A stretch of DNA of 64,000 bases, from NCBI RefSeq assembly GCF_000069785.1, contig NC_010528.1, positions 2,861,001 through 2,925,000 on the forward strand, written 5' to 3'. Source of the DNA: Cupriavidus taiwanensis LMG 19424. Lineage in GTDB: Bacteria; Pseudomonadota; Gammaproteobacteria; Burkholderiales; Burkholderiaceae. The notes under the pieces were generated by a model. It saw only the letters and a list, made by a program, of their open reading frames with translations. It made no database searches and was not told the DNA's origin. Shown piece after piece: positions 20,896 to 31,950 of the stretch (position 1 is its first letter; each line of letters begins with the position of its first letter). Both the position numbers and the translations under genes were made by a program.

Positions 20896-22089
20896 TCAGT
20901 CTGCCTGCTTGCGCAGGAAGGCCGGGATGTCGTACGTATCCACACCCTTTTCCTGCAGCGCCGCCACGTGGGCCGAAGCCGACTCACGCGAGCTGCGCCA
21001 CACCGCCGGCGTATCCAGGTTGCTGTAGTCCGGCGAGCTGTGCTGCGCGGCGGTGGCGGCCATGTTGGCCATCATCTGCACGGGCATGTTGTCGGTACCG
21101 GTCTTCAGCAGCGTCATCGGCTGCTGCTTCTTGGCCGAGCGGCCCAGGCCGGTCGCGACCACGGTCACGCGCAGCGCATCGCTCATCGAGTCGTCGTACA
21201 CCGTACCGAAGATCACGGTCGCATCTTCCGCGGCGTAGCTGCGGATGGTGTTCATGACTTCCTTGGTTTCCGACAGCTTCAGCGAGCGGCTGGCGGTGAT
21301 GTTGACCAGCACGCCGCGCGCGCCGGACAGGTCCACGCCTTCCAGCAGCGGGCTGGCCACGGCCTGCTCGGCCGCCAGGCGGGCGCGGTCCACGCCCGAC
21401 ACGGTAGCCGTCCCCATCATGGCCTTGCCCTGCTCGCCCATCACCGTCTTGACGTCTTCGAAGTCGACGTTCACCAGGCCGTCAACGTTGATGATCTCGG
21501 CAATGCCGGCCACCGCGTTGTGCAGCACGTCGTCGGCGCACTGGAAGCACTTGTCCATCTCAGCGTCGTCGCCCATCACTTCGAACAGCTTCTCGTTGAG
21601 CACCACGATCAGCGAGTCGACGCTCGATTCCAGCTCGCTGGAACCGTGCTCGGCCACCTTGGCGCGGCGTGCGCCTTCGAAGTCGAACGGCTTGCTGACC
21701 ACGCCCACGGTCAGGATGCCCATCTCCTTGGCCACCTGCGCGACGATCGGCGCGGCGCCCGTGCCGGTGCCGCCGCCCATGCCGGCAGTGATGAAGACCA
21801 TGTGCGCGCCGCGCAAGGCGTCGGCGATCTGATCGCGCGCCGATTCGGCGCAGTTGCGGCCCACTTCCGGCTTGGCGCCGGCGCCCAGGCCCGTGTTGCC
21901 AAGCTGCAGCACGCGCGAAGCGGTCGAACGCTTGAGCGCCTGCGCGTCGGTGTTCATGCAGATGAATTCGACGCCTTGCACGCCGCGGCTGATCATGTGC
22001 TGCACAGCGTTGCCGCCCGCGCCGCCCACGCCGACCACCTTGATGATGGTGCCGTCCTGCACTTCCGTTTCGATCATGTCAAAGTCCAT
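20896..22089 (-). CDS. ftsZ: Cell division GTPase FtsZ
   Basis: Tubulin homologue that forms the Z ring. I chose the ATG at 22089 because GGAGG is 5 nt before it; a GTG one codon upstream is too close to the ribosome site. 397 aa. GVGGAGGNAV is near residues 20-29, and the tubulin signature GGGTGTGAAP is at about 105-114. The NxDFAD-type T7-loop equivalent is VNVDFEDVKTVM. The conserved C-terminal tail DIPAFLRKQ, which binds FtsA, ZipA and ZapD, is intact. It is the last gene of the dcw cluster. Confidence 0.98.
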   Translation of the reverse strand: MDFDMIETEVQDGTIIKVVGVGGAGGNAVQHMISRGVQGVEFICMNTDAQALKRSTASRVLQLGNTGLGAGAKPEVGRNCAESARDQIADALRGAHMVFITAGMGGGTGTGAAPIVAQVAKEMGILTVGVVSKPFDFEGARRAKVAEHGSSELESSVDSLIVVLNEKLFEVMGDDAEMDKCFQCADDVLHNAVAGIAEIINVDGLVNVDFEDVKTVMGEQGKAMMGTATVSGVDRARLAAEQAVASPLLEGVDLSGARGVLVNITASRSLKLSETKEVMNTIRSYAAEDATVIFGTVYDDSMSDALRVTVVATGLGRSAKKQQPMTLLKTGTDNMPVQMMANMAATAAQHSSPDYSNLDTPAVWRSSRESASAHVAALQEKGVDTYDIPAFLRKQAD

Positions 22090-22268
22090 CACTGCCTCCG
22101 AGAAAAATCAGTCCCCAGACGATGCGGCCTCCCCGCCGCAACCCCTGGTTTCTGAACAAGAAACCAAAAAAAGAAAACCTGAAAACCGTTACCTGGCGCG
22201 TAAGCCTGTCCGGTAGACCATCCTGCCCGCGCACCGTTGCATCGCCGGCGCATCCATCCGCGCGCGGC
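22090..22268 (-). promoter_or_regulatory. ftsA-ftsZ leader region
   Basis: This 179-bp gap is the longest inside the dcw cluster and is likely to carry a separate ftsZ promoter. It has a short inverted repeat (ggtttc at 22147-22152 / gaaacc at 22160-22165) next to an A-run on the plus strand, and GGAGG before the ftsZ start. No confident -10/-35 pair was found. Confidence 0.4.
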
Positions 22269-23501
22269 TCAGAAATTGCCGACGAACCATTCCTTCATGC
22301 GGGTCCACACCTGCTTGACCGACCCGCTCTGCACCGCCACCTTGCGCCCGCGCATGCGTTGCACGCGGCCTTCCAGCAGCAGGCCCATCACCGTCGCGTA
22401 GCGCGGGCTCTTCACCACCTCGTGCAGGTTGCCGCGATACTCGGGCACGCCGACGCGCACGGGCTTCAGGAAGATGTCCTCGCCCAGCTCGACCATGCCC
22501 GGCATCATCGCGGTCCCACCGGTGATGACCACGCCCGACGACAACAGTTCTTCATAGCCCGACTCGCGCACCACCTGGTGCACCAGCGAGTACAGCTCTT
22601 CGATGCGCGGCTCGATCACCGCGGCCAGCGCCTGGCGGCTGAGCGTGCGCGTGCCGCGGTCGCCCACGCCCGGCACCTCGATCATGTCTTCCGGATCGGC
22701 GATCGCCTGCTTGGCGATGCCGTACTGGATCTTGATGTCCTCGGCGTCCGGCGTCGGCGTGCGCAGCGCCATCGCGATATCGTTGGTGATCTGGTCGCCG
22801 GCGATGGGGATCACGGCCGTATGGCGGATCGCGCCTTCGCTGAAGATGGCGATGTCGGTGGTGCCGCCGCCGATGTCGACCAGCACCACGCCCAGTTCCT
22901 TCTCGTCCTCGGTCAGGACCGCCAGGCTCGACGCCAGCGGCTGCAGGATCAGGTCGTGCACTTCCAGGCCGCAGCGGCGCACGCACTTGACGATGTTCTG
23001 CGCGGCGCTGACCGCGCCGGTGACGATATGCACCTTCACTTCCAGGCGGATGCCGCTCATGCCGATGGGCTCGCGCACGTCTTCCTGGCCGTCGATGATG
23101 AATTCCTGCGTCAGGATGTGCAGGATCTGCTGGTCGGTCGGGATATTGACCGCCTTGGCGGTCTCGATCACGCGCGCCACGTCGGTCTGCGTAACCTCCT
23201 TGTCCTTGATGGCCACCATGCCGCTGGAATTGAAGCTGCGGATATGGCTGCCGGCAATGCCGGTGAAGACCTCCGAAATCTTGCAGTCGGCCATCAGCTC
23301 GGCCTCTTCCAGCGCCTTCTGGATCGACTGCACGGTGGCCTCGATGTTGACCACGACCCCTTTCTTCAGACCCTTGGACTCAGACTGGCCCATCCCGATC
23401 ACCTCGTAGCTGCCGTCGGGGCGCAGTTCCGCCACCACGGCCGCCACCTTCGAGGTGCCGATATCGAGACCGACCAACAGGTCCTTGTATTCCTTGCTCA
23501 T
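22269..23501 (-). CDS. ftsA: Cell division protein FtsA
   Basis: Actin-like ATPase that tethers FtsZ to the membrane and recruits later division proteins. 410 aa from the ATG at 23501 (MSKEYKDLLVGLDIGTSKV). Actin-family phosphate and nucleotide motifs are GLDIGTSKV, VLVDIGGGTTDIAIF and GVVITGGTAMMPGM. The C-terminal amphipathic membrane-targeting helix is represented by VKQVWTRMKEWFVGNF. The start overlaps the ftsQ stop by 4 nt. Confidence 0.98.
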   Translation of the reverse strand: MSKEYKDLLVGLDIGTSKVAAVVAELRPDGSYEVIGMGQSESKGLKKGVVVNIEATVQSIQKALEEAELMADCKISEVFTGIAGSHIRSFNSSGMVAIKDKEVTQTDVARVIETAKAVNIPTDQQILHILTQEFIIDGQEDVREPIGMSGIRLEVKVHIVTGAVSAAQNIVKCVRRCGLEVHDLILQPLASSLAVLTEDEKELGVVLVDIGGGTTDIAIFSEGAIRHTAVIPIAGDQITNDIAMALRTPTPDAEDIKIQYGIAKQAIADPEDMIEVPGVGDRGTRTLSRQALAAVIEPRIEELYSLVHQVVRESGYEELLSSGVVITGGTAMMPGMVELGEDIFLKPVRVGVPEYRGNLHEVVKSPRYATVMGLLLEGRVQRMRGRKVAVQSGSVKQVWTRMKEWFVGNF

Positions 23502-24436
23502 CGGGTTTTCTCCGCGTTCTTGCTCTTCAGTCGCGTCGGATTGTTGTTGGATGTACCTGAAACCGTTGCGGCCGCCCCCGGCCTGGCGGCACTCGTTGCC
23601 GCGCTCGCCGCCTTGGCCTTGGCCGCTTTTTCGGCCTTCTCGGCCCGCACCGCCGCCGCGATCTGCGCCTCGGTCAGGAAGCGCGCGTTGGCGGCGCGGA
23701 TGGCGAAGCCGTTGGGATAGCGCAGGTCGGCATATTCGATCTGGCTGCCCCATTGCTGCGTGACCTGCGGCCAGGCCGCGACGAAGCGGCGCACGCGCTG
23801 GTCCATCGCGGTGCGGTCCTCGTCGTTCTGCTCGCGGCCCAGCTCGACCTCCATGCCGTTGGACAGGCGCGCGCGCCAGGCGTAGCGGCCGGACAGCGCC
23901 ACCGCCAGCGGCTCGGCCTTGAGCGGCTTGAACCACTGGCGCATGACCTCGAGCTTTTCGATCACATCGCCTTCGCTGTCCGGCGGGCCGTCCAGCGCCA
24001 GCAGCTGCGCGTCCTCTTCCGCCTCGGCGGTGTTGGCGACGAAGATCTCGCCATAGGTATTGATCAGCCGGCCGCTGTCGGGCGCGCCCCAGGTGCCCAG
24101 CGCCTCGTGCTCCTCGACCTCGACCGCCAGGCCGTTGGGCCATTCGCGCCGCACGCTGGCGCGCCGCACCCACGGCACCGATTCGAAGGCCTGGCGCGCC
24201 GCGTTCAGGTCCAGCGTGAAAAAGTTGCCGCTCAGCTTGCCCAGCGCGCTGGCGCGCACGCTCGGCGCGTTCACGTGGCGCAGGGCGCCCCCGTCCATCG
24301 GGCCGATCTCCACGTGCGTGATGGCAAACACCGGCCGCTGCGCCAGCCACAGCAGGCCCGCCGCGAGCGCCATCAGCGCCACCACCGCATACAGCGTGGA
24401 GGCGATCAGGTTGAGCAGGCGTGCGTTATGCCACAT
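23498..24436 (-). CDS. ftsQ: Cell division protein FtsQ
   Basis: Bitopic inner-membrane protein of the FtsQLB complex. 312 aa. One membrane segment is near residues 13-33 (LYAVVALMALAAGLLWLA), followed by the periplasmic POTRA domain (FAITHVEIGPMDGGALRHVN) and the FtsQ domain with PWVRRASVRREWPNGLAVEVEEHEALGTW. A lysine/alanine-rich C-terminal extension (~265-312) is longer than in E. coli (276 aa). It lies between ddl and ftsA in the standard order. Confidence 0.96.
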   Translation of the reverse strand: MWHNARLLNLIASTLYAVVALMALAAGLLWLAQRPVFAITHVEIGPMDGGALRHVNAPSVRASALGKLSGNFFTLDLNAARQAFESVPWVRRASVRREWPNGLAVEVEEHEALGTWGAPDSGRLINTYGEIFVANTAEAEEDAQLLALDGPPDSEGDVIEKLEVMRQWFKPLKAEPLAVALSGRYAWRARLSNGMEVELGREQNDEDRTAMDQRVRRFVAAWPQVTQQWGSQIEYADLRYPNGFAIRAANARFLTEAQIAAAVRAEKAEKAAKAKAASAATSAARPGAAATVSGTSNNNPTRLKSKNAEKTR

Positions 24437-24460
24437 GGTCCGGTGCGGTCTCGGGTGAAG

Positions 24461-25444
24461 TTATTCGGGTTTCCAATGCTCGTTGGGATGCAGGTCCAGC
24501 GTGGCGGCGGCCAGTACCTGCAGCACGAAGTCCTCGTAGCTGATGCCGACCGCGCGCGCCGCCATCGGCACCAGCGAATGGCCGGTCATGCCGGGCGAGG
24601 TATTCATCTCGAGCAGGAAAGGCGTGCCGTCGGCGCGCAGCATCACATCGGCTCGCGCCCAGCCGCGGCAGCCCAGCACGCGGTAGGCCTGCACCGCCAG
24701 CGCCTGCACCTGCCGTTCGACTTCGGCATCCAGGCCCGACGGACACAAGTACTGGGTATCGTCAGTAAAGTACTTATTTTGATAGTCGTAGTTGGCCTCG
24801 GGCGCGACGATGCGGATCACCGGCAGCGCTTCGGCGGTGTCGCCCTCGCCCACCACCGGGCAGGTCAACTCGGCGCCGTCGACAAAGGTCTCGGCGATGA
24901 CGTCGTTGTCCAGCGCTGCGGCCTTGTCGAAGGCGGCGCGCATCTGGTCGGCGGCGGTGACCTTGGTCAGGCCGATCGACGAGCCCTCGCGCGCCGGCTT
25001 GACGATCAGCGGCAGGCCCAGGTCCGCCACCACGGCATCAAAGTCGGTGTCTGCGTGCAGCATGGCGAAGCGCGGCGTGGCCAGGCCGTGCGTCATCCAC
25101 AGGCGCTTGGTGGCCTGCTTGTCCATGGCCAGCGCCGAGGCCAGCACGCCGCTGCCGGTGTACGGCACGCCCAGTTGCTCGAGCAGGCCCTGGATGGTGC
25201 CGTCTTCGCCGTAGCGGCCGTGCAGCGCGATGAAGACGCGGTCGAAACCGGCCGCCGCCAGTTCGGCCACGCCCTGCAGGCCGGGGTCGAAGCCGTGCGC
25301 GTCGACGCCGCGCGACTGCAGCGCGGCCAGCACGCCGTTGCCGGACATCAGCGAGATCTCGCGCTCGGCCGAGCGCCCGCCCAGCAGCACGCCGACCTTG
25401 CCCAGCGACCTGGGATCGATATTGGGATGGGCGACGAAGCTCAT
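24461..25444 (-). CDS. ddlB: D-alanine--D-alanine ligase
   Basis: ATP-grasp enzyme making the D-Ala-D-Ala dipeptide that MurF adds to UDP-MurNAc-tripeptide. 327 aa. Visible motifs are [21 protein letters not shown] at the N-terminus, [29 protein letters not shown] and the C-terminal [15 protein letters not shown]. The start overlaps the murC stop by 4 nt. The dcw position identifies it as the DdlB type. Confidence 0.97.
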   Translation of the reverse strand: MSFVAHPNIDPRSLGKVGVLLGGRSAEREISLMSGNGVLAALQSRGVDAHGFDPGLQGVAELAAAGFDRVFIALHGRYGEDGTIQGLLEQLGVPYTGSGVLASALAMDKQATKRLWMTHGLATPRFAMLHADTDFDAVVADLGLPLIVKPAREGSSIGLTKVTAADQMRAAFDKAAALDNDVIAETFVDGAELTCPVVGEGDTAEALPVIRIVAPEANYDYQNKYFTDDTQYLCPSGLDAEVERQVQALAVQAYRVLGCRGWARADVMLRADGTPFLLEMNTSPGMTGHSLVPMAARAVGISYEDFVLQVLAAATLDLHPNEHWKPE

Positions 25445-26865
25445 GCCTGGCTCCCTTGCAGCGCTTGCTGGTGCGACACCAGTTGCCCCGGCACGCCGCC
25501 GATCGAACCCGCGCCCATGGTCACGACCACATCGCCGGGCCGTACGGCATTCAGGATGGCCTGCGGCATTTCTTCCATCTGCTCCACGAAAACAGGTTCG
25601 ACCTTGCCGGCCACGCGCAGCGCGCGGGTCAGCGCACGGCCGTCGGCGGCCACGATCGGCGCCTCGCCGGCGGCATAGACCTCGGACAGCAGCAGGGCGT
25701 CGACCGTGCCCAGCACCTTGACGAAGTCTTCAAAGCAATCCCGCGTGCGGGTGAAACGGTGCGGCTGGAACGCCAGCACCAGGCGGCGTTCGGGGAACGC
25801 CCCGCGCGCCGCGGCCAGCGTCGCGGCCATTTCCACCGGGTGATGGCCGTAGTCGTCCACCAGCGTGAAGGTGCCGGCGCCGTCGGGCGTAGCCACCTCG
25901 CCGTAGCGCTGGAAGCGGCGGCCAACGCCGTGGAACTCGCGCAGCGCCTTGACGATGGCGGCATCGGGCACTTCCAGCTCGGTCGCGATGGCGATCGCCG
26001 CCAGTGCGTTCTGCACGTTGTGCAGGCCGGGCAGGTTCAGCACGATCTCCAGCGGCGGCTCGGTATGGCCGTTGAGCTGGCGCAGCACGGTAAAGTGCAT
26101 CTGGCCGTCGACCGCGCGCGCATCCACGGCGCGGATCTGCGCGTCTTCGGCAAAGCCGTAGCGCACCACCGGCTTGGACACGAACGGCAGGATCTCGCGC
26201 ACGTTCGGGTCGTCCACGCACAGCACCGCGATCCCGTAGAACGGCAGCCGCTGGGTGAATTCGATGAACGCCTGCTTGAGCCGGGCGAAGTCGTGCCCGT
26301 AGGTGTCCATGTGGTCGGCATCGATATTGGTGATGACCTCGATGACCGGGAACAGGTTCAGGAACGAGGCATCCGACTCGTCGGCCTCGGCCACGATGAA
26401 ATCGCCGGTGCCCAGGCGCGCGTTGGCGCCGGCCGAGTTCAGCCGGCCGCCGATGACGAAGGTCGGATCGAGGCCGCCTTCGGCCAGCACCGATGCCACC
26501 AGGCTGGTAGTGGTGGTCTTGCCGTGCGTGCCGGCGATGGCCACGCCCTGCTTCAGCCGCATCAGTTCGGCCAGCATCACCGCGCGCGGCACCACCGGGA
26601 TGCGCTGGCTGCGCGCGGCCAGTACTTCGGGGTTGTCGCCGCTGACGGCGGTCGACACCACCACCGCGTTGGCGCCGCTCACGTTGGCGGCGTCATGGCC
26701 GTGCATGACGGTGGCGCCCAGCGACGCCAGGCGCCGCGTGGCGGCGTTGTTGCCCACGTCCGAGCCCGAGACCTTGTATCCCAGGTTCAGCAGGACCTCG
26801 GCGATGCCGCTCATGCCGGCGCCGCCGATGCCCACGAAGTGGATGTTCTTGACGATATGCTTCAT
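25441..26865 (-). CDS. murC: UDP-N-acetylmuramate--L-alanine ligase
   Basis: Adds the first amino acid, L-Ala, to UDP-MurNAc. 474 aa. The N-terminal nucleotide fold contains [16 protein letters not shown], the Mur ligase ATP site [12 protein letters not shown] lies near residues 111-122, and the central domain has [10 protein letters not shown] and [11 protein letters not shown]. The [12 protein letters not shown] and GAGSIG segments near the end match MurC. It is encoded between murG and ddlB in a tight unit. Confidence 0.98.
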   Translation of the reverse strand: MKHIVKNIHFVGIGGAGMSGIAEVLLNLGYKVSGSDVGNNAATRRLASLGATVMHGHDAANVSGANAVVVSTAVSGDNPEVLAARSQRIPVVPRAVMLAELMRLKQGVAIAGTHGKTTTTSLVASVLAEGGLDPTFVIGGRLNSAGANARLGTGDFIVAEADESDASFLNLFPVIEVITNIDADHMDTYGHDFARLKQAFIEFTQRLPFYGIAVLCVDDPNVREILPFVSKPVVRYGFAEDAQIRAVDARAVDGQMHFTVLRQLNGHTEPPLEIVLNLPGLHNVQNALAAIAIATELEVPDAAIVKALREFHGVGRRFQRYGEVATPDGAGTFTLVDDYGHHPVEMAATLAAARGAFPERRLVLAFQPHRFTRTRDCFEDFVKVLGTVDALLLSEVYAAGEAPIVAADGRALTRALRVAGKVEPVFVEQMEEMPQAILNAVRPGDVVVTMGAGSIGGVPGQLVSHQQALQGSQA

Positions 26866-26886
26866 TGGATTGCTGCTTCGCTCACT

Positions 26887-27957
26887 TCAGTCCCTGGCCA
26901 GCTCGCTGCACACCTCAGCGACGCGCCGGGTTGCCTCAGGCTTGGCCAGTCCGCGCGCCAGGCGCGCCATGTCCTTCAGCTGCGGCCGGGTCAGGCTGGC
27001 GATGGTCTGCGCCAGGCCCTCGGCCGTCAGGTCGTTTTGCTGCACCAGCAGGGCCGCGCCCTGGCTGGACAAAAACTTTGCGTTGGTGGTCTGGTGATCA
27101 TCCACGGCGTGCGGGAACGGCACGAACAGCGCCGCCACGCCCGCCGCGGCCACTTCCGACACCGTCATCGCGCCGGCGCGGCAGATCACCAGGTCGGCGT
27201 CGGCATAGGCCCGCGCCATGTCGTCGATGAACGGCAGGGTCTGCGCCGGCACCCGCGCCGCCGCGTAGTTGGCGCGCAGCGTGTCGATCTGCCTGGCGCC
27301 GGCCTGGTGCGTCACCACCGGGCGCTCGCCCTCCGGCAACAGCGCGATGGCCTTTGGCACCACGTCATTCAGCGCCGCGGCGCCCAGGCTGCCGCCCACC
27401 ACCAGGATGCGCAGCGGGCCGGTGCGCTGGTCGTAGCGCGACTCGGGCGCATCCAGGTGCGCCAGTTCCTCGCGCACCGGGTTACCGGTCCATTCGCCGC
27501 CGGGCAGCGTGTCAGGGAATGCGCACAGCACGCGGTCGGCCACCTTGGCCAATACCTTGTTGGCCAGGCCGGCGATCGAATTCTGCTCGTGCAGCACCAG
27601 CGGCCGCCCCAGCAGCGAGGCCATCATGCCGGCCGGGAAGGTGATATAGCCGCCCATGCCCAGCACCACGCTCGGACGCACCCGCCGCAGCGCGGCGATG
27701 CTTTGCCAGAACGCGCGCAGCAGGTTCAGCGGCAGCAGGAACTTGGTCACCAGCCCCTTGCCGCGCAGCCCGCCGAACTGGATGAACTCCATCGGAATGT
27801 CGTGCTTCGGCACCAGCGTGGCTTCCATGCCGGTGCGGTTGCCCAGCCAGACGATGTTCCAGCCCTGCTCGCGCAACGCATGCGCGACCGCCAGCCCGGG
27901 GAATACATGTCCCCCGGTGCCGCCGGCCATCACGAGCAGGGTGCGCGGCTGGGTCAT
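26887..27957 (-). CDS. murG: UDP-GlcNAc transferase MurG (lipid II synthase)
   Basis: Membrane-associated GT-B glycosyltransferase that converts lipid I to lipid II on the cytoplasmic face. 356 aa from the ATG at 27957 ([25 protein letters not shown]), which carries the donor/acceptor glycine loop. Further motifs are [23 protein letters not shown], the second G-loop [12 protein letters not shown] and [16 protein letters not shown] for UDP-GlcNAc. The longer open frame upstream is the ftsW shadow. The start overlaps the ftsW stop by 4 nt. Confidence 0.97.
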   Translation of the reverse strand: MTQPRTLLVMAGGTGGHVFPGLAVAHALREQGWNIVWLGNRTGMEATLVPKHDIPMEFIQFGGLRGKGLVTKFLLPLNLLRAFWQSIAALRRVRPSVVLGMGGYITFPAGMMASLLGRPLVLHEQNSIAGLANKVLAKVADRVLCAFPDTLPGGEWTGNPVREELAHLDAPESRYDQRTGPLRILVVGGSLGAAALNDVVPKAIALLPEGERPVVTHQAGARQIDTLRANYAAARVPAQTLPFIDDMARAYADADLVICRAGAMTVSEVAAAGVAALFVPFPHAVDDHQTTNAKFLSSQGAALLVQQNDLTAEGLAQTIASLTRPQLKDMARLARGLAKPEATRRVAEVCSELARD

Positions 27958-29195
27958 ACCTTCCCTCCGCGCATCAATACCCGATTCTCGTAATCGATCC
28001 GCAGCAAGATGGCCAGCGCCACGCAATTCATCAGAATCCCCGAGCCGCCATAGCTGACCAGCGGCAGCGTCAGCCCCTTGGTCGGCAGCAGGCCCAGGTT
28101 CACGCCCATGTTGATAAAGGTCTGCCAGCCGATCCAGACGCCGATGCCCTTGGCCACCAGGCCGGCGAAAGTACGGTCCAGCTGCAGCGCGGTGCGGCCG
28201 ATATTGAAGGCGCGGCGCACCAGCCAGTAGAACAGCACGATCACCACCAGCACGCCGATAAAGCCGAATTCCTCGCCGATCACGGCGAGGATGAAGTCGG
28301 TATGCGCCTCGGGCAGGTAGTGCAGTTTTTCGATGCTGCCGCCCAGCCCGACCCCGGTCCATTCGCCGCGGCCGAAGGCAATCAGCGAGTGCGTCAGCTG
28401 GTAGGCTTTGCCCAGCGCGTTGCTTTCTTCCCATGGATTCAGGTAGGCGAAGATCCGCTCGCGCCGCCAGGGCGACGCGGTGATCAGCAGCGCGAACGCG
28501 CCCACTGCCACCCCCACCAGCCCGGCGAAGAGCTTGCCGTTGATGCCACCGAGGAACAGGATGCCCATCGCCACCGCGGCAATCACCAGGAACGCGCCCA
28601 TGTCGGGCTCCAGCAGCAGCAGCATGCCCACCACCACCACCGCCACGCCCATCGGCAGGAAGCCCTTGGACACGGTCTGCATCCATTCCTGCTTGCGCAC
28701 CGTGTAGTTGGCGGCGTACAGCACCACCGCCAGCTTCATCAGCTCGGACGGCTGGAAATTCATCACGCCCAGCGGAATCCAGCGGCGCGCGCCGTTGACG
28801 CCCTTGCCCACGAACGGCACCAGCACGATCACCAGCAGGATCAGCGCGACGATAAAGAGCTTGGGCGCATAGCGGTCCCAGACCTTGACCGGCACCTGGA
28901 ACGCCGCCAGCCCGACCGACAGCCCGATCCCCAGCGCGAACGCATGGCGCAGCAGGAAGTGGCTTTCGCGATAGTTGGCGTAGCGCGGCGAGTCCGGCAG
29001 CGCGATCGACGCCGAGTAGACCATTACCAGGCCGAGCGCGAGCAGCACGATCGAGACCCACAGCATGGGCTGGTCGTACTCCATCATGCGCGAGCGGGTC
29101 GGCTTGACGCCCGACACCGCGTCGCGCAGGCCGCCCCAGGCATTGCCGATGGTGGCGCCGATAAAACCGCTGCGCTTGACCTGTGCGTCGCTCAT
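27954..29195 (-). CDS. ftsW: Septal peptidoglycan glycosyltransferase FtsW
   Basis: SEDS-family polymerase that makes septal glycan strands with FtsI. 413 aa from the ATG at 29195 ([10 protein letters not shown]). About ten membrane segments follow an N-terminal cytoplasmic tail. The conserved [18 protein letters not shown] loop and the [32 protein letters not shown] region contain the SEDS catalytic and lipid-binding residues. The start overlaps the murD stop by 4 nt. Confidence 0.97.
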   Translation of the reverse strand: MSDAQVKRSGFIGATIGNAWGGLRDAVSGVKPTRSRMMEYDQPMLWVSIVLLALGLVMVYSASIALPDSPRYANYRESHFLLRHAFALGIGLSVGLAAFQVPVKVWDRYAPKLFIVALILLVIVLVPFVGKGVNGARRWIPLGVMNFQPSELMKLAVVLYAANYTVRKQEWMQTVSKGFLPMGVAVVVVGMLLLLEPDMGAFLVIAAVAMGILFLGGINGKLFAGLVGVAVGAFALLITASPWRRERIFAYLNPWEESNALGKAYQLTHSLIAFGRGEWTGVGLGGSIEKLHYLPEAHTDFILAVIGEEFGFIGVLVVIVLFYWLVRRAFNIGRTALQLDRTFAGLVAKGIGVWIGWQTFINMGVNLGLLPTKGLTLPLVSYGGSGILMNCVALAILLRIDYENRVLMRGGKV

Positions 29196-30703
29196 GGCAG
29201 GATCCCCCGGGACAGGGCCAGTTCTTCCACCGCGCCGCGGAACACCTCGGCGCGATGCACGTAGTTGCGGAACATGTCGAGGCTGGCGCACGCCGGCGAC
29301 AGCAGCACCGCGTCACCGGCTTCGGCCAGCCCGGCGGCCTGCGTCACGGCCTCTTCCAGCGTGGCGGCGTCGACCAGCGTGGCGCCGCTGCCCTGCAGCG
29401 CATCGCGCAGCTCGGCCGCCGCGCGGCCGATCAGCACCACCGCGCGCGCGTACTGCGCCACCGGGGCGGCCAGCGGCGAGAAATCCTGCCCCTTGCCCTC
29501 GCCCCCGGCGATCAGCACCACGCGCTTGTCCAGGCCCGACAGCGCGGCCACGGTGGCGCCCACGTTGGTGCCCTTGCTGTCGTCGAAATACTCGACGTCG
29601 TCGATGGTGGCAACCCACTCCACCCGGTGCGGTTCGCCGCGGTACTCGCGCAGGCCATGCAGCAGCGCGTTCATCGGCAGGTCGATGGCACGGCACAGCG
29701 CCAGCGCCGCCATGGCGTTGGTGGCGTTGTGCATGCCGCGGATATGCAGCGCGTCCGCCGGCATCAGGCGCTTGTGGCGCACCGGCACCGCTTCCTGGAC
29801 CGCCTCGGCGGCCTTGCGGCCGCGCGGCTTGCCCTCCCCTTCCGCGTCGGGATCGGGCTCGGCCAGCACCAGCCACGGCATGCCGCCTTCGCGCAGGATG
29901 CCGAAGCTGCCCGGGACTTCGGGCAGGTCGATGCCGAAGGTCACCGGGGTCGACCCGGGGCGAGCCATGTCCAGCGTCAGGCGGTCGTTGCGGTTCAGCA
30001 CCTGCACGCACGCGTGGCCGGCGGGGCCGAAGATGCGCGCCTTGGACGCGGCATAGGCTTCCATCGAGCCGTGCCAGTCGAGGTGGTCCTGCGTCACGTT
30101 GAGCACCGTGGCGGCATGCGGCGCCAGCGTGTGCGTGGTTTCCAGCTGGAAGCTCGACAGCTCCAGCACCCAGACCTCCGGCAGCGAGGCCGAGGCAATG
30201 CAGGCCGACAGCTTGTCCAGCGCCGACGGGCTGATATTGCCCGCCACCGCCACGCTCTTGCCGGCGCGCTCAACCAGGCGGCCGGTCAGCGCGGTGGTGG
30301 TGGTCTTGCCGTTGGTGCCGGTGATAGCCAGCAGCTTCGGCGCATAGCCGGACTCGGCTTCCAGGTGGCGCAGCGCGCGCACGAACAGCTCGATCTCGCC
30401 CCACACCGGGATGCCGCGCGCCTGCGCCGCGGCCAGCAGCGCGCCGGTGGCGGCCTCCAGCGGCGACAGGCCGGGGCTGATCGCGACCAGACCGATGCCG
30501 TCGAGCAGGCCTTCGGCGAACGGGCCGCCGACGAATTCGGCCGAAGTCAGCTCGGCCTGCAGGAACACAAGGTTGGCGGGCGCCTCGCGCGTGTCGGCCA
30601 CGCGCACCGCGCAGCCGTTCAGGCCACACCAGCGCGCCATGGCCAGCCCCGACTCGCCGAGGCCCAGTACCAGCACATGAGGTTTTTGCAGCTCGCCAAA
30701 CAC
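29192..30703 (-). CDS. murD: UDP-N-acetylmuramoyl-L-alanine--D-glutamate ligase
   Basis: Adds D-Glu to UDP-MurNAc-L-Ala. I prefer the GTG at 30703 ([19 protein letters not shown]), which has AGGA 9 nt upstream and starts right at the conserved Rossmann-like domain; 503 aa. An in-frame ATG at 30751 would add 16 unrelated residues. The ATP motif [15 protein letters not shown] is near residues 127-141. Residues about 255-300 form an acidic and basic insertion ([16 protein letters not shown]) absent from E. coli MurD, which makes this protein longer than the usual ~440-450. Confidence 0.95.
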   Translation of the reverse strand: MFGELQKPHVLVLGLGESGLAMARWCGLNGCAVRVADTREAPANLVFLQAELTSAEFVGGPFAEGLLDGIGLVAISPGLSPLEAATGALLAAAQARGIPVWGEIELFVRALRHLEAESGYAPKLLAITGTNGKTTTTALTGRLVERAGKSVAVAGNISPSALDKLSACIASASLPEVWVLELSSFQLETTHTLAPHAATVLNVTQDHLDWHGSMEAYAASKARIFGPAGHACVQVLNRNDRLTLDMARPGSTPVTFGIDLPEVPGSFGILREGGMPWLVLAEPDPDAEGEGKPRGRKAAEAVQEAVPVRHKRLMPADALHIRGMHNATNAMAALALCRAIDLPMNALLHGLREYRGEPHRVEWVATIDDVEYFDDSKGTNVGATVAALSGLDKRVVLIAGGEGKGQDFSPLAAPVAQYARAVVLIGRAAAELRDALQGSGATLVDAATLEEAVTQAAGLAEAGDAVLLSPACASLDMFRNYVHRAEVFRGAVEELALSRGILP

Positions 30704-30767
30704 TTCGATTTCCTGCCCTTGGTTTCCTGTAACGATAAAGCCGCGCCTCATCGGCGCAGCGTCTTTC

Positions 30768-31937
30768 TTAACGCAGCTTCAGCGTCGACAACCCGATCAG
30801 CACCAGCAGCATGGTGATGATCCAGAAGCGCACCGTGACCTGCGTTTCCTTCCAGCCGCCCAGCTCGAAATGGTGATGCAGCGGCGCCATGCGGAACAGC
30901 CGCCTGCCTTCGCCATAGCGGCGCTTGGTGATCTTGAACCACGTGACCTGCGCCATCACCGACAGCGTTTCCACCACGAAGATGCCGCCCATCACGAACA
31001 GCACGATTTCCTGCCGCACGATCACCGCCACCGTGCCCAGCGCGCCGCCCAGCGCCAGCGCGCCCACGTCGCCCATGAACACCTGCGCCGGGTGCGCGTT
31101 GAACCAGAGGAAGGCCAGCCCTGCCCCGCCCAGCGCCGAGCAGAAGATCAGCAGCTCGCCCGCGCCCGGGATATGCGGGAACAGCAGGTACTTGCTGTAG
31201 ACCGCGTTGCCCATCACATAGGCAAACACGCCCAGGCCGCCGCCGACCAGCACCACCGGCATGATCACCAGGCCGTCCAGGCCGTCGGTCAGGTTGACCG
31301 CGTTGCTCGAGCCCACGATCACCAGGTAAGTCAGGACGATGAAGCCGGCCACGCCCAGCGGGTAGCTGATCTCCTTGAAGAAAGGCACGATCAGGTTGGA
31401 CTTGTACGGCATGTCCAGCGACAGCCCGCCCTCGACCCAGTTCAGGAACAGCTCCCAGACCCGCACGTTGCTGCTCTCGGACACCGAGAACGCCAGGTAG
31501 ACCGCGGCCACCAGGCCGATCAGCGTCTGCCAGAAAAACTTCTCGCGGCTCGACATGCCGCGCGGGTCGCGATACACCACCTTGCGGTAGTCGTCGACCC
31601 AGCCGATCGCGCCATAGCCGAACGTGACCAGCATCACCACCCAGATAAAGCGGTTGCCCCAGTCGCACCACAGCAGCGTCGACACGGCGATCGACACCAG
31701 CACCAGCACGCCGCCCATGGTCGGCGTGCCGGACTTGACCAGGTGCGTCTGCGGGCCGATGGTGCGCACCGCCTGGCCGACCTTCAGCTCGGTCAGCTTG
31801 CGGATCACCCACGGCCCGAACGCCAGGCCGATCACCAGCGCGGTGACGTTGGCCATCACCGCGCGGAAAGTCAGGTAGTTGACGACCCGGAGGAAGCTGT
31901 AGTCGTTTTGCAGCCACTGGGCCAGAGCCAATAACAT
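30768..31937 (-). CDS. mraY: Phospho-N-acetylmuramoyl-pentapeptide transferase MraY
   Basis: Ten-span inner-membrane enzyme that transfers phospho-MurNAc-pentapeptide to undecaprenyl phosphate, giving lipid I. 389 aa. Catalytic loops are recognisable: PTMGG near residue 75, [37 protein letters not shown] and [19 protein letters not shown]. It sits between murF and murD in the standard order. Confidence 0.98.
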
Positions 31938-31950
31938 CGTGTAGTCTTAT

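Noticed and set aside
26887..29316. A single 809-residue protein joining murG to an upstream extension
   Set aside because: The extension is the out-of-frame shadow of ftsW; the conserved MurG N-terminus with its glycine loop starts at 27957.
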